This document shows, in pieces, positions 1 through 6,471 of a DNA stretch of 20,504 bases. The translations under genes were made by a program, and so were the position numbers. How positions within the stretch are numbered: the first letter of the stretch is position 1; each line of letters starts with the position of its first letter. Under the pieces are notes generated by a model. That model did no database searches, was not told the DNA's origin, and worked only from the letters and a program-made list of their open reading frames with translations. Location of the stretch: positions 1 through 20,504 of the IMG/VR virus record IMGVR_UViG_3300033996_001944, one strand, 5' to 3'. The stretch comes from a virus.

Positions 1-356
1 AAGATGACCTCTTGGTCATCGTCGATACGCACTGTCCACTTGTCGCCGCCGTACTTGGGGACGCGGACGTAGTCCCCCGCCTCGCACCACGAGCCCTCGG
101 GCCATGGCTGCTGCGTGTTGCGGTTCCTAAAGGCGAGATCGCCGACGGCCACGACCTTGGCCACTTGCGTGTTCCAAGTCTCGGTGTCCTTGATGTCGCC
201 CGTCAGGATGATGCCGCCGGCCGTCTTCTGCTTGGCCAGACGTATCTGGCACAGGACGCGGCTGCCGAACGGCGTTACGCCCGGATCAATGGCCGGGAAG
301 GCCTCTTCGAGGCTGCCATACGCAAATTGCACTTTGTTCAGAACGTAGTCTTGCAC
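1..356 (-). CDS. GroES-like co-chaperonin (3' end cut by window edge)
   Basis: Reverse translation from a GTG at 356, preceded by a GGAGG-type ribosome site, gives 118 residues and runs off the left edge. Residues about 31-118 match the Cpn10/GroES fold: GSRVL near 31-35, the mobile loop KTAGGIILTG at 44-53 (bacterial GroES has KSAGGIVLTG there), a KVVAVGD strand, then GDYVRVPKYGG and an acidic DDDQEV ending. In GroES the loop's hydrophobic tripeptide docks into GroEL, so this protein probably caps the host GroEL to help fold phage head proteins, as T4 gp31 does. It lies last in the visible head operon, after portal and two small genes, where capsid genes usually follow. The first 25 or so residues are an extra N-terminal segment compared with bacterial GroES. 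The family call is strong; the role in capsid folding is inferred. Confidence 0.85.
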   Translation of the reverse strand, partial: MQDYVLNKVQFAYGSLEEAFPAIDPGVTPFGSRVLCQIRLAKQKTAGGIILTGDIKDTETWNTQVAKVVAVGDLAFRNRNTQQPWPEGSWCEAGDYVRVPKYGGDKWTVRIDDDQEVI

Positions 357-379
357 GGGTGCTCCTCCGCTCAAGGGGG

Positions 380-574
380 TTAAAGGTCAAAGGCCTTTCG
401 CTCGCTCTCCGCCACCGTGTCGATCAACGCGGTTTTGGCAAGCTCAAGGCCCGCGTACATGCCGACCACTTTTCCATACTCGAAAAGGTCTCGGCCTTGA
501 GGCTGCTGCAGCGCATCGCGTGCCAACTCGGCCTGCGATTGCTCCAGTCGCTGCAGCAGGGTCTCAATTCTCAT
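380..574 (-). CDS. small head-operon protein, 64 aa, unknown function
   Basis: A 64-residue protein lying between the portal and the co-chaperonin genes. Its start codon overlaps the stop of the 40-aa gene (ATGA), so translation is probably coupled; no good separate ribosome site is visible. The N-terminal half is helical and rich in Q, E and L (LLQRLEQSQAELARDALQQP), followed by a short hydrophobic stretch (VVGMYAGLELAKTALI). No recognised domain or catalytic motif. Small proteins like this are common between portal and scaffold/capsid genes of podovirus-like phages. Function unknown. Confidence 0.7.
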   Translation of the reverse strand: MRIETLLQRLEQSQAELARDALQQPQGRDLFEYGKVVGMYAGLELAKTALIDTVAESERKAFDL

Positions 575-693
575 GCAGGTGTCTTAGGCATCGACGGCAC
601 CTTGGGCATCTCGCCCATGGCCATCCGCTTGTGCTGCTTGACGCCCTCGCCCCTCTGGGCGACTTCGCTGCTCTTGGGTGTGTCCTTAGCCAT
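571..693 (-). CDS. small basic protein, 40 aa, unknown function
   Basis: ATG at 693 follows a good GGAGG site (TAAGGAGGCCGACA) only 11 bases after the portal stop. The product is 40 residues, lysine- and methionine-rich, with the segment VKQHKRMAMGEMPKVPSMPK. From memory, short proteins with a KQHK-x-x-AMG-like segment occur beside portal genes of other podovirus-like phages, but I cannot verify this here. Its TGA overlaps the ATG of the 64-aa gene. It is real on the strength of ribosome site, tight spacing and coupling; function is unknown. Confidence 0.7.
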   Translation of the reverse strand: MAKDTPKSSEVAQRGEGVKQHKRMAMGEMPKVPSMPKTPA

Positions 694-704
694 TGTCGGC
701 CTCC

Positions 705-3332
705 TTACGGTTGCGGGTTGATGCCTGTGCCCGTGGACACGTCAAACCTCTCGCCCGAGGCTATTTCCGCTGCGGCGAGCTGCATCGCGGTCTGATTGTC
801 CTGCAGGTTCATGGCCATGCGCGCGTCCAGCTCGGCCTTCTTGCGCTGGTCTTCGCGGTCCTGCTTCATCTGCTCAAGCTGCATGTCGATCTGCGCCTTG
901 GCCGCCTCAAGCTGCATGCGCTGCTGCTCAAGCTGACCGTCGGCCTGCATCTTCTGTCCCTCGATCTGGGCACGCTGCTGGTCGCGCTGCAGGTCGGCCT
1001 GCATCTTGGCCTGCTCAAGCTGCATGTTGGCCTGCATCTTGACCTGCTCCATCTGCATGTTGGCCTGCATCTTCTGGCCCTCGATCTGGGCGCGCTGCTG
1101 GCTGTCCTGCTGCTGGATTTGCATCTTCTGCTGCTCGATGGCCAGACGCGGGTCCTGCGGCATGCCGGGCTGCTGCAACTGCTGGATGATCTGCTGCACC
1201 TGCTGGATGACGGGCGGCAGCGATGCGAAGACGCCGGTCGCCTGCTCGACGACGCTCTGCGACGCCTCGGCCAGCATGCGGTCGAACGCCTGCCGCGCCT
1301 CGGGCGTCTTCAGTTCCTTCATCGTCTTGGTGACATCCTCGCCCGCCTCTTCCTCGGCCAGTTCCAGCACCGACGAGACGTACCACAGGGCGATGTGCTC
1401 CTTCAGGTGGTTCAGCATAATCGGCAGGTAGACCGGCGCGATCAGCGCGTTCTGGCCCAACGCCGGGTTCATCATATACGCGAGGTGCGTCTTGAGGTGG
1501 GCAATGTGGTCCTGCGCCGGGAAGGCCACGACCGGCCGACCCATCGAGGCCGACAGGTTCTCGTTGACCGCGTTCTGCTCCTTGGGCGTCGTCGGCGGCA
1601 GCAGGAGCTTCTCGGCGTTAGGGATTTTCAGCGTGTCGAGGATGCGCTCCTCGACGGCGCGCTGGTCGTAGAGCTGCGGCAGCGCGGCCGCGCGCTGGGC
1701 GACCGCCTGCACCTGTGCAAAGCGCTGCGCCTCGCTGAAGATGTTCGGGTCGGACACCGGCACCACGTCGAGCGGACCTTCGAAGTCCTCGCGCGTGGCC
1801 AGTTGCTCGCCGATCTCCTCCTTGATGTCCTCGTCCTCAAGGTACATCGCGTTGAGGCGGTGCAGGATGCCGAGCAGCTTTTGCATGCTGTTGTGCATGC
1901 GGGCGTGGATGGCGCTGAACACGACCATGCCCTGCTCGATCTTGGCCAGCGTCGTGCCGACCGGCGCGTTCGGATTGCCGTCCGCGATGTCCTCCATGCT
2001 GGTGCGGATGACCCCCTTGCCGGCATCGACGAGGAAGCCGAGCAGCGAGAACAGCACCGGAGACGGCTGGTTGTACGGCAGCGGCATGATCAGCTTGCGG
2101 ATGTCGTCCGCCGCCAGACCGCCCTCGATCTCCATCACCTGCGTCGGCTGTATCTCAAGCGACTGGCCGCCCTTGCTGCCGCCCTTGAGCTTGAGCATCG
2201 TTTGGCTGTTGCTGATGTGCGCGCTGTCGAGCAGGGCGCGCAGTGCGCCCGTCGCGGCGGCCGAGATGCCGCCGACCATGTGCGGCAGGCCGATGGGGTA
2301 CGCGCCGCGCCACGGGATGAACGGGAACTCGACGAACCACTGCAGCTCTTCCTGCGCCTCGTCCAGCTCGTCCCAGTTGCGGTAGATCGAGAGCACCTTG
2401 CTGGTGACCTTGTCCACGCTGATAATGTAGGGCAGCGCCTCGCCGTCCTCCTCGATGTCGGCCGTGACGTAGATTTCGTAGACGGTCCGCAGTCCGTCTT
2501 CGTTGTAGCTGGTCTCGGTGCGGCCCTCGATCTTGTTGTTGGCCTTCTCGGCCAAGCTGAAGTCGGGCTCAAGGGTGACGGGCGTCAGGTCCACGTCGCG
2601 GTACATGCCGCGCTTGACGCGCTGGGTGTACTCAAGCTGCGTCAGGTACTGGACGTGCGTCTTGCGCTGGGCGCTGTAGAAGTTCGTCGCCGAGAACGGC
2701 AGGTACATGTCGTCGATGGCGACGAACAGGAACTCCGGCCGGTTGCGCGCCTCGTGCCAAGTGGTTTTCATATACTGCGCGCCGCCCAGCGGCACCTGCG
2801 TGAGGAGCTGCTCCAGCTCGGCGCGGAACTCAGGGCTCTGCACCGTGAGCTGCCAGTTCATGAAGTCCGTCTTGCGCTTGGCCTTCTTGAGCTTTTCGAC
2901 GGTCGGCTCGCCGGGGATGAAGTCCTTGACCGGACCCTGCGGCGGGAACAGTTCCTTGATGGCGCGGGCGGCGAAGTCCACGCACGCCTCGGTCAGCATC
3001 GGGTGCACGACCTTGGTCGCGCCGTTGAACTGCGCGCCGCCGGGCGCGTCGTCGCCCAGACCGGTGCGGCGCAGGCCCTCTTCGTACTGCTCGTCGCGTT
3101 TCTTCCTCGCTTCCTTGTCTTTGCCGATCAGGTCGAGGTAGTCAGCCGCCATGGTGCTGAGCTCGCTCTCGGGCATGGTCTCGGCGAGGTTGGCGTAGAA
3201 GTCGTCGGACCGCTCGTCGGCATCGTCCAGCTTGACGATAGCGCCGCCGTCCTCAGTGTCGATGACATCGGGCTCTTCTTCCTCGGGCAGCTCGACCATC
3301 TCGGGCAGTTCGTCCATGTCGTCCTCGTCCAT
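705..3332 (-). CDS. portal protein (P22-type head-to-tail connector)
   Basis: An 875-residue protein forming the dodecameric ring through which DNA enters the head. It follows the large terminase directly, as portals usually do, and matches the large P22-like portal class in length and order: an acidic N terminus, the LTEACVDFAARAIKELFPP region near 85-105, a long alpha/beta body, and a helical C terminus. Residues about 705-840 are a Q/M/E-rich coiled coil built on 11-residue repeats (QANMQMEQVKM, then QANMQLEQAKM), plausibly the barrel that extends into the capsid. I chose ATG at 3332 because AAGGA lies 7 bases upstream; a GTG at 3347, overlapping the terminase stop, is the alternative and adds five residues. 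The family call rests on context and composition. Confidence 0.88.
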   Translation of the reverse strand: MDEDDMDELPEMVELPEEEEPDVIDTEDGGAIVKLDDADERSDDFYANLAETMPESELSTMAADYLDLIGKDKEARKKRDEQYEEGLRRTGLGDDAPGGAQFNGATKVVHPMLTEACVDFAARAIKELFPPQGPVKDFIPGEPTVEKLKKAKRKTDFMNWQLTVQSPEFRAELEQLLTQVPLGGAQYMKTTWHEARNRPEFLFVAIDDMYLPFSATNFYSAQRKTHVQYLTQLEYTQRVKRGMYRDVDLTPVTLEPDFSLAEKANNKIEGRTETSYNEDGLRTVYEIYVTADIEEDGEALPYIISVDKVTSKVLSIYRNWDELDEAQEELQWFVEFPFIPWRGAYPIGLPHMVGGISAAATGALRALLDSAHISNSQTMLKLKGGSKGGQSLEIQPTQVMEIEGGLAADDIRKLIMPLPYNQPSPVLFSLLGFLVDAGKGVIRTSMEDIADGNPNAPVGTTLAKIEQGMVVFSAIHARMHNSMQKLLGILHRLNAMYLEDEDIKEEIGEQLATREDFEGPLDVVPVSDPNIFSEAQRFAQVQAVAQRAAALPQLYDQRAVEERILDTLKIPNAEKLLLPPTTPKEQNAVNENLSASMGRPVVAFPAQDHIAHLKTHLAYMMNPALGQNALIAPVYLPIMLNHLKEHIALWYVSSVLELAEEEAGEDVTKTMKELKTPEARQAFDRMLAEASQSVVEQATGVFASLPPVIQQVQQIIQQLQQPGMPQDPRLAIEQQKMQIQQQDSQQRAQIEGQKMQANMQMEQVKMQANMQLEQAKMQADLQRDQQRAQIEGQKMQADGQLEQQRMQLEAAKAQIDMQLEQMKQDREDQRKKAELDARMAMNLQDNQTAMQLAAAEIASGERFDVSTGTGINPQP
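942..1101. repeat. internal repeats in the portal 3' region
   Basis: A 40-base block at 942-981 recurs at 1062-1101 with two mismatches, 120 bases apart. Between them two 33-base tandem units at 997-1029 and 1030-1062 differ at a few positions, with a partial third. They encode 11-residue repeats (QANMQMEQVKM-type) of the portal's helical C-terminal barrel. The phase is always preserved, so length variation by multiples of 11 residues is possible between relatives. Confidence 0.8.
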
Positions 3333-3343
3333 GGTCTCGTCCT

Positions 3344-4831
3344 TCACGCGGCGTAAGGGTTGCTGAGCGCCTTGGGAGGCGGTCCGGTCTCATCTTTTTT
3401 GGCTTGTACCGCATCGAGCAACCTCTTGTCCATCATGAGGCGAAGCGCCTGCGTGGTGCTGTCCACGTAGTCGTCGTGCTTGATGCTGTTAGGACCGGTG
3501 TAGCTACACAACTGGTGCAGCAGCGGGTCGATCCAGTTGCGCGGCCGGCCGGGGTGCTTGCTGCTCTCGGGCAGCCAGATCATCTTGCGTGCGAAGATCG
3601 GGCTGACGATGTGCAGGCGCGTGAGCTTGTCGGCGCGGCCGGGGTTGTAGGCGTATGCCTCCAGCCCCTCGCGCTCCAGCATCTGGCGCAGTGAGATGCC
3701 GCTGCCCTTGTCTTCAATCAGCAGGATGTCGGGCTTGCGGCCGGAGGTCAGCGGCTTGCTGCTGCCGAACATGGGCTTGATCAGCGCCGTGTCGCCGTCG
3801 TCACCGTAGGAAATGGTCATTTCCCTCTTCACACGCCGGATAAGATCGGGCATGCCGAGGTGCGCGTCCCAGCAGTCCAACAACATGACGTTGTTGCGCT
3901 TCTCGTGGTAGAACAGACCCCAGACGGTGCAGGCTGTCGGGTCCGGGTCGCCGCTGCGCTTGTCCACCGTCGCCTCGGTGAAGGCGGTGTCGAGCGACAG
4001 GATGACCAGCTCGAACTGGGGCAGCGGCTTGTCGTGCGGCCACAGGCGGAACTGGCTGCGCTTGACAATTCCACCCTCCTCAGGATCGACCAATTCTCCC
4101 AACGCCTCTTGACGAAAAATCACTGTTCCTTCCATCGCCATGATCTGGTCACGGAAGGTCGGCGCGAGGTTGGCCATGTTAGACATGCTGGTGGCGCGCG
4201 TGATGGTCACGTCTTTCCCGCTGCGGGCCACTAGCTGGCGGATGAGCTGCTTGGGCTTTGGCGTTGTGGTGGCCACCATGCGCGGGTTCTTGCCGAGGCG
4301 CAGGGCGAACATGATCATCTGCCACGCGTCTTCGTCATAGGTCCACGCCGCCAGCTCGTCGGCCCACACGCGGTGCCACTGGCCGCCGCGAAAGCGCTCA
4401 GGCTCGGATGCGGGGATGCCCTTAATCAGCGAGCCATTGACCAGCACGATCTCAGACAGCGAGCGGTTGTGGTCCTTGATCAACTGGTGCGGTATGCAGT
4501 TCAGCAAGCCGCTCTCGCCCTCGAAGCAGGTGTCGCGGATGTCGCCCAGCGTCGGCGCGGTGACCAGCGTGCGTGACCCCGGATCGCGCCAGCTTTCCCA
4601 CCAAGCCCACTCCGCCGCGCATTTGGTCTTGCCAGCGCCACGGCCGGCAAGCAGCAGCCATGTACGCCAGTTCCCCTCCGGCTCGATCTGGTGCGCGTGC
4701 GCCTGCGCCAGCCACGCCATATGTTTGTCGTAGGCCAATCGTTCGACGGCGGGCAACTGCGCCCGGCGCTGGCGGGCAGCGGCGAACGTCGCTTCGATCT
4801 CGTGGCTCTCAGCCAGCAAGGCAGGCCCCAT
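3344..4831 (-). CDS. terminase large subunit (packaging ATPase and nuclease)
   Basis: Motor protein that binds the portal, pumps DNA into the prohead and cuts the concatemer. The 495-residue product has both expected domains. ATPase: Walker A LAGRGAGKT near 61-69, Walker B HRVWADE near 153-159, and the coupling motif TTTP near 189. RNase H-fold nuclease: LSLDTAF with D near 281, LLIEDKGSG with E/D near 373-374, and DDYVDST with D near 453-457. The start is ATG at 4831, sharing one base with the small-subunit stop (TGATG); a GTG at 4834 would add one residue. The stop overlaps or nearly abuts the portal start. Length and motif order are normal for the Terminase_6/GpA-type family. Confidence 0.95.
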   Translation of the reverse strand: MGPALLAESHEIEATFAAARQRRAQLPAVERLAYDKHMAWLAQAHAHQIEPEGNWRTWLLLAGRGAGKTKCAAEWAWWESWRDPGSRTLVTAPTLGDIRDTCFEGESGLLNCIPHQLIKDHNRSLSEIVLVNGSLIKGIPASEPERFRGGQWHRVWADELAAWTYDEDAWQMIMFALRLGKNPRMVATTTPKPKQLIRQLVARSGKDVTITRATSMSNMANLAPTFRDQIMAMEGTVIFRQEALGELVDPEEGGIVKRSQFRLWPHDKPLPQFELVILSLDTAFTEATVDKRSGDPDPTACTVWGLFYHEKRNNVMLLDCWDAHLGMPDLIRRVKREMTISYGDDGDTALIKPMFGSSKPLTSGRKPDILLIEDKGSGISLRQMLEREGLEAYAYNPGRADKLTRLHIVSPIFARKMIWLPESSKHPGRPRNWIDPLLHQLCSYTGPNSIKHDDYVDSTTQALRLMMDKRLLDAVQAKKDETGPPPKALSNPYAA

Positions 4832-5244
4832 CACTCATCGGGCTGTTTTGCTCGTGCTGCCCGCTTCGCGATCTCCATCGCCTGATCGAGGGGGTCAATG
4901 CTGCCCTCGATCCGCATGACCAATGGGTTCTCGTCATCGCCCGCCGACGCCTTCTCGCGCCAGCGTCCGCGCGTCTTCAGGTAGAAGATCATGGATGTCA
5001 CATCGCCCGACATGGCTTTCGCGTACAGGTTGCTGGCGATGTTTGCCACGCCGCGAGCGGACGCCTCGTCGAGTTCGTCCCGATAGTATTTGGCGAGGGT
5101 GTCGATGCAGATGCCAAGCTCTGCGGCGATCACTTCCTGTGTCGTGCCGACAGCGGCCCACGTCCGCACCTTGGCGCGAAGCTCGTCCGTCGCCTCGTAT
5201 GGCGGCCGACCCATTTTTTTACTACCGACAATGTCATCGGCCAT
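4831..5244 (-). CDS. terminase small subunit (putative)
   Basis: A 137-residue protein immediately upstream of, and coupled to, the large terminase. Residues about 12-60 hold a homeodomain-like helix-turn-helix: GRPPYEATDEL, then a recognition-helix region around VIAAELGICIDTLAKYY. This resembles small terminases that recognise the packaging start site. The middle (ASNLYAKAMSGDVTSMIFYLKTRGRW) is a motif I associate with phage small terminases of this type. I chose ATG at 5244 because GGAG lies 7 bases upstream; the ATG at 5250 has GGAG only one base away. Position and motif agree, but sequence conservation in this family is low. Confidence 0.82.
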   Translation of the reverse strand: MADDIVGSKKMGRPPYEATDELRAKVRTWAAVGTTQEVIAAELGICIDTLAKYYRDELDEASARGVANIASNLYAKAMSGDVTSMIFYLKTRGRWREKASAGDDENPLVMRIEGSIDPLDQAMEIAKRAARAKQPDE

Positions 5245-5312
5245 CTGCATGCTCCGCTTCGTGGCAGGACTACCAGCCCACAGCAGATAACACCCAGCCA
5301 GCCGAACGACAA

Positions 5313-5334
5313 GGGGCGGCGCTGTGGCCGCCCC
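5313..5334 (-). terminator. GC-rich hairpin between the 68-aa gene and the small terminase
   Basis: GGGGCGGC (5313-5320) and GCCGCCCC (5327-5334) form a perfect 8-bp stem with a 6-base loop. It lies 10 bases after the stop of the 68-aa gene, within the minus-strand operon. On the minus strand it is followed by CTTGTCG rather than a U run, so it is more likely an attenuator, RNA-stability element or weak terminator than a full terminator. Confidence 0.4.
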
Positions 5335-5343
5335 CCGGTGATG

Positions 5344-5550
5344 TTAGCCCTCCGTGGTTTTATAGACCGTTTCAACCCACGTCGAACCGTCCCAGCAACC
5401 GCTTTCCTTGCCGTTCCACGAAAAAGCCGCAATGCGTGCTTCGCGAGCGGTATCAAACTTAGCGCAATCACCTTTGACAACGCCGTCAAATGCCAAAGCG
5501 TAAAGCCCGTTTTCAAAACGCGTTGTGCTAACTTCGATAATCTTGGCCAT
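5344..5550 (-). CDS. first gene of the packaging operon, 68 aa, unknown function
   Basis: The start is taken as ATG at 5550, 8 bases after GGAG (CGAGGAGACGACAG). An upstream in-frame ATG at 5610 lies inside the promoter element and is unlikely. The product (MAKIIEVSTTRFENGLYALA...) is a small, probably beta-rich domain with conserved-looking aromatic residues (FSWNGKESGCWDGSTWVETVY). It is the promoter-proximal gene of the minus-strand operon that continues into terminase and portal. The GC hairpin after it may lower downstream expression relative to this gene. No family recognised. Confidence 0.7.
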   Translation of the reverse strand: MAKIIEVSTTRFENGLYALAFDGVVKGDCAKFDTAREARIAAFSWNGKESGCWDGSTWVETVYKTTEG

Positions 5551-5580
5551 CTGTCGTCTCCTCGTGTGGGGCGCTGCCCC

Positions 5581-5635
5581 GTTGCTGATGATCCCTTCTC
5601 TCACATGCAACGCACCGTTGCAAGCACTTTTTTAC
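5581..5635 (-). promoter_or_regulatory. shared promoter/operator element, copy E (packaging operon)
   Basis: Read on the minus strand: GTAAAAAAGTGCT (5635-5623), then TTGCAAC-N5-GTTGCA, an inverted repeat with 6-bp arms (5622-5617 and 5611-5606 on the plus strand), then GAGAGAAGGGATC and ATCAGCAAC (5589-5581). TTGCAA acts as a possible -35 box and ATCAGCAAC falls where transcription should start. The -10 position (GAGAAG) is poor for sigma70, so an activator or phage factor may be needed. It drives the 68-aa gene, terminase and portal. It is a near-mirror image of copy D across the 5551-5980 region. Confidence 0.6.
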
Positions 5636-5898
5636 GAGGCGCTGCAGCATCTGCAGCACGACGCATCACGCTGCATCTTCAGCTTCCGGGGCTGGTCATC
5701 ACACCATGGATTTCTGCAGCGCAGCACAGCATCTGCTCGGTGCAGCATTTGCAGCAGTGGGGGGCACCCCCTACGGGGGTGTACCCCCTTGGTGCTGCAG
5801 AAATGCTGCATTACCCGACCTGCACCATTTGCAGCATGATGCATCTTGCTGCACCGTGCTGCTAATGCTGCATGCTGCAGCACGTGTAAAAAAGTGCT
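5623..5898. repeat. 13-bp perfect inverted repeat bracketing the control region
   Basis: AGCACTTTTTTAC at 5623-5635 recurs as its exact reverse complement, GTAAAAAAGTGCT, at 5886-5898. On each side the A6 run lies just upstream of the outward-facing promoter, where a sigma70 UP element would be. Similar A/T runs precede TTGCAA in the other three copies (near 10265-10285, 13041-13050 and 19131-19140). The repeat marks the boundaries of the heptamer-rich core. Confidence 0.8.
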
Positions 5899-5907
5899 CA
5901 TGCTGCA
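5643..5907. repeat. cluster of TGCAGCA/TGCTGCA heptamers (putative origin, pac or operator array)
   Basis: Twelve exact copies of one heptamer lie in 265 bases. TGCAGCA starts at 5643, 5652, 5741, 5750, 5830 and 5876; its complement TGCTGCA starts at 5793, 5804, 5847, 5866, 5873 and 5901. Five are part of CTGCAG palindromes (5642, 5651, 5714 with a degenerate context, 5795, 5875). Arms 5741-5756 and 5793-5810 are imperfect reverse complements that bracket a G/C hairpin. The DNA codes for nothing convincing: readings across it are low-complexity cysteine/histidine-rich. Iteron-like arrays usually bind an initiator or regulator, so an origin, the terminase pac site or an operator array are all possible. 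The array is seen; the function is inferred. Confidence 0.7.
5759..5788. other. alternating G5/C5 tracts with mutually exclusive hairpins
   Basis: The order is G6 (5759-5764), CACCCCC (5765-5771), TAC, GGGGGTG (5775-5781), TA, C5 (5784-5788). CACCCCC pairs with GGGGGTG as a perfect 7-bp hairpin with a 3-base loop. Alternatively the central G5 pairs with the last C5 across TGTA. The hairpin sits at the centre of the inverted heptamer arms, so this locus could extrude a cruciform or act as a structural switch. Confidence 0.6.
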
Positions 5908-5960
5908 AATTAGGCTATTGCAACGCCACGTTGGTTATGAGAGAAGAGGTCATCAGCAAC
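5886..5960 (+). promoter_or_regulatory. shared promoter/operator element, copy D (early operon)
   Basis: GTAAAAAAGTGCT (5886-5898), then TTGCAAC (5918-5924), a 5-base spacer, GTTGGT (5930-5935), then ATGAGAGAAGAGGTC and ATCAGCAAC (5952-5960). The second repeat arm is degenerate, keeping only GTTG. Compared with copy E there are about 20 extra bases between the A-tract and TTGCAA, including one heptamer. The stretch GAGAGAAG(A/G)G...TCATCAGCAACG is almost identical in D and E and differs from the other copies, so D and E form a subclass. It feeds the 5981-8010 operon. Confidence 0.6.
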
Positions 5961-5980
5961 GACCAACCGGAGACACCGAC

Positions 5981-6220
5981 ATGCACACATGGCTCAAGGA
6001 AGACATCGCCAAGCAAGAGTGGCGCGACGGCAAGCCGGCCGAGACCGCCGGCCCGCCGCAGGCGCTCTGCCCGACGACGCGCTCGATCAGCAGCGCCGCG
6101 TGGGCCCTGCTCCACCCCACGACCGACTGGCTGCAGTGGGGGCCGCGCGAGGCCGCCCGCCGGCAGGCCATCGCCGCCTGCCGCAGCATCAGCCGCATCG
6201 CCGCGCAGGTGGCGGCATGA
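5981..6220 (+). CDS. first early-operon gene, 79 aa, unknown function
   Basis: ATG at 5981 follows GGAG (CCGGAGACACCGAC) 21 bases after the predicted transcript start of promoter D. The product begins MHTWLKEDIAKQEWRD and has a tryptophan-containing middle (WALLHPTTDWLQWGPREAARRQAIAA) and a basic, alanine-rich helical end. No domain recognised. Its TGA overlaps the next ATG. As the promoter-proximal gene of the early block it is a candidate host-takeover or anti-defence protein, but only by position. Confidence 0.65.
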   Translation: MHTWLKEDIAKQEWRDGKPAETAGPPQALCPTTRSISSAAWALLHPTTDWLQWGPREAARRQAIAACRSISRIAAQVAA

Positions 6221-6471
6221 TCCGCCCCACGCTCAACCTCAACGGCAGCAGCGCGGACGACCTGATCCAGCCGCGCCTCGCCGCCTACGACGCCCTGCAG
6301 GCCGCCATCAAGGCGCTGCAGCAGGTGACGCCCAACGGCCGGGACTACCCCGGCGACAACGACCAGTGCGTGGCAGATCGACAGGCGCACTACGACCGCC
6401 TCGCGGCGATCACGGCCATCGCGACCGAGATCGTCGCCGAAGCCGTCCTCATCAAGGAGCAGATCAAATGA
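6217..6471 (+). CDS. early protein, 84 aa, predicted helical, unknown function
   Basis: Starts at ATG 6217 overlapping the preceding stop (ATGA) and ends overlapping the next start. The sequence MIRPTLNLNGSSADDLIQP is followed by amphipathic helices (RLAAYDALQAAIKALQQV; YDRLAAITAIATEIVAEAVLIKEQI). From memory, NLNG(T/S)S...L phage proteins are often tiny conserved accessory proteins of unknown role. No catalytic motif seen. Confidence 0.7.
   Translation: MIRPTLNLNGSSADDLIQPRLAAYDALQAAIKALQQVTPNGRDYPGDNDQCVADRQAHYDRLAAITAIATEIVAEAVLIKEQIK

Noticed and set aside
693-3356. A very long plus-strand open reading frame opposite the portal gene
   Set aside because: It is the mirror of a GC-rich gene with strong codon bias; its product is low-complexity L/R/V/H-rich with no domain, and the minus-strand portal has the operon context and ribosome site.
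4573-5865. A 430-codon plus-strand reading across terminase and the control region
   Set aside because: It runs through real minus-strand genes, promoter E and the heptamer array; the product has R/P/S-rich low complexity and no plausible ribosome site.
5632-5901. Cysteine/histidine-rich minus-strand reading across the heptamer array, which looks like a metal-binding protein
   Set aside because: The C and H residues come from translating repeated TGCAGCA/TGCTGCA units; no ribosome site, and it would lie upstream of promoter E.
5643-5907. Possible CRISPR array from the repeated heptamers
   Set aside because: Repeats are only seven bases, occur in both orientations and have irregular spacing; no cas genes.
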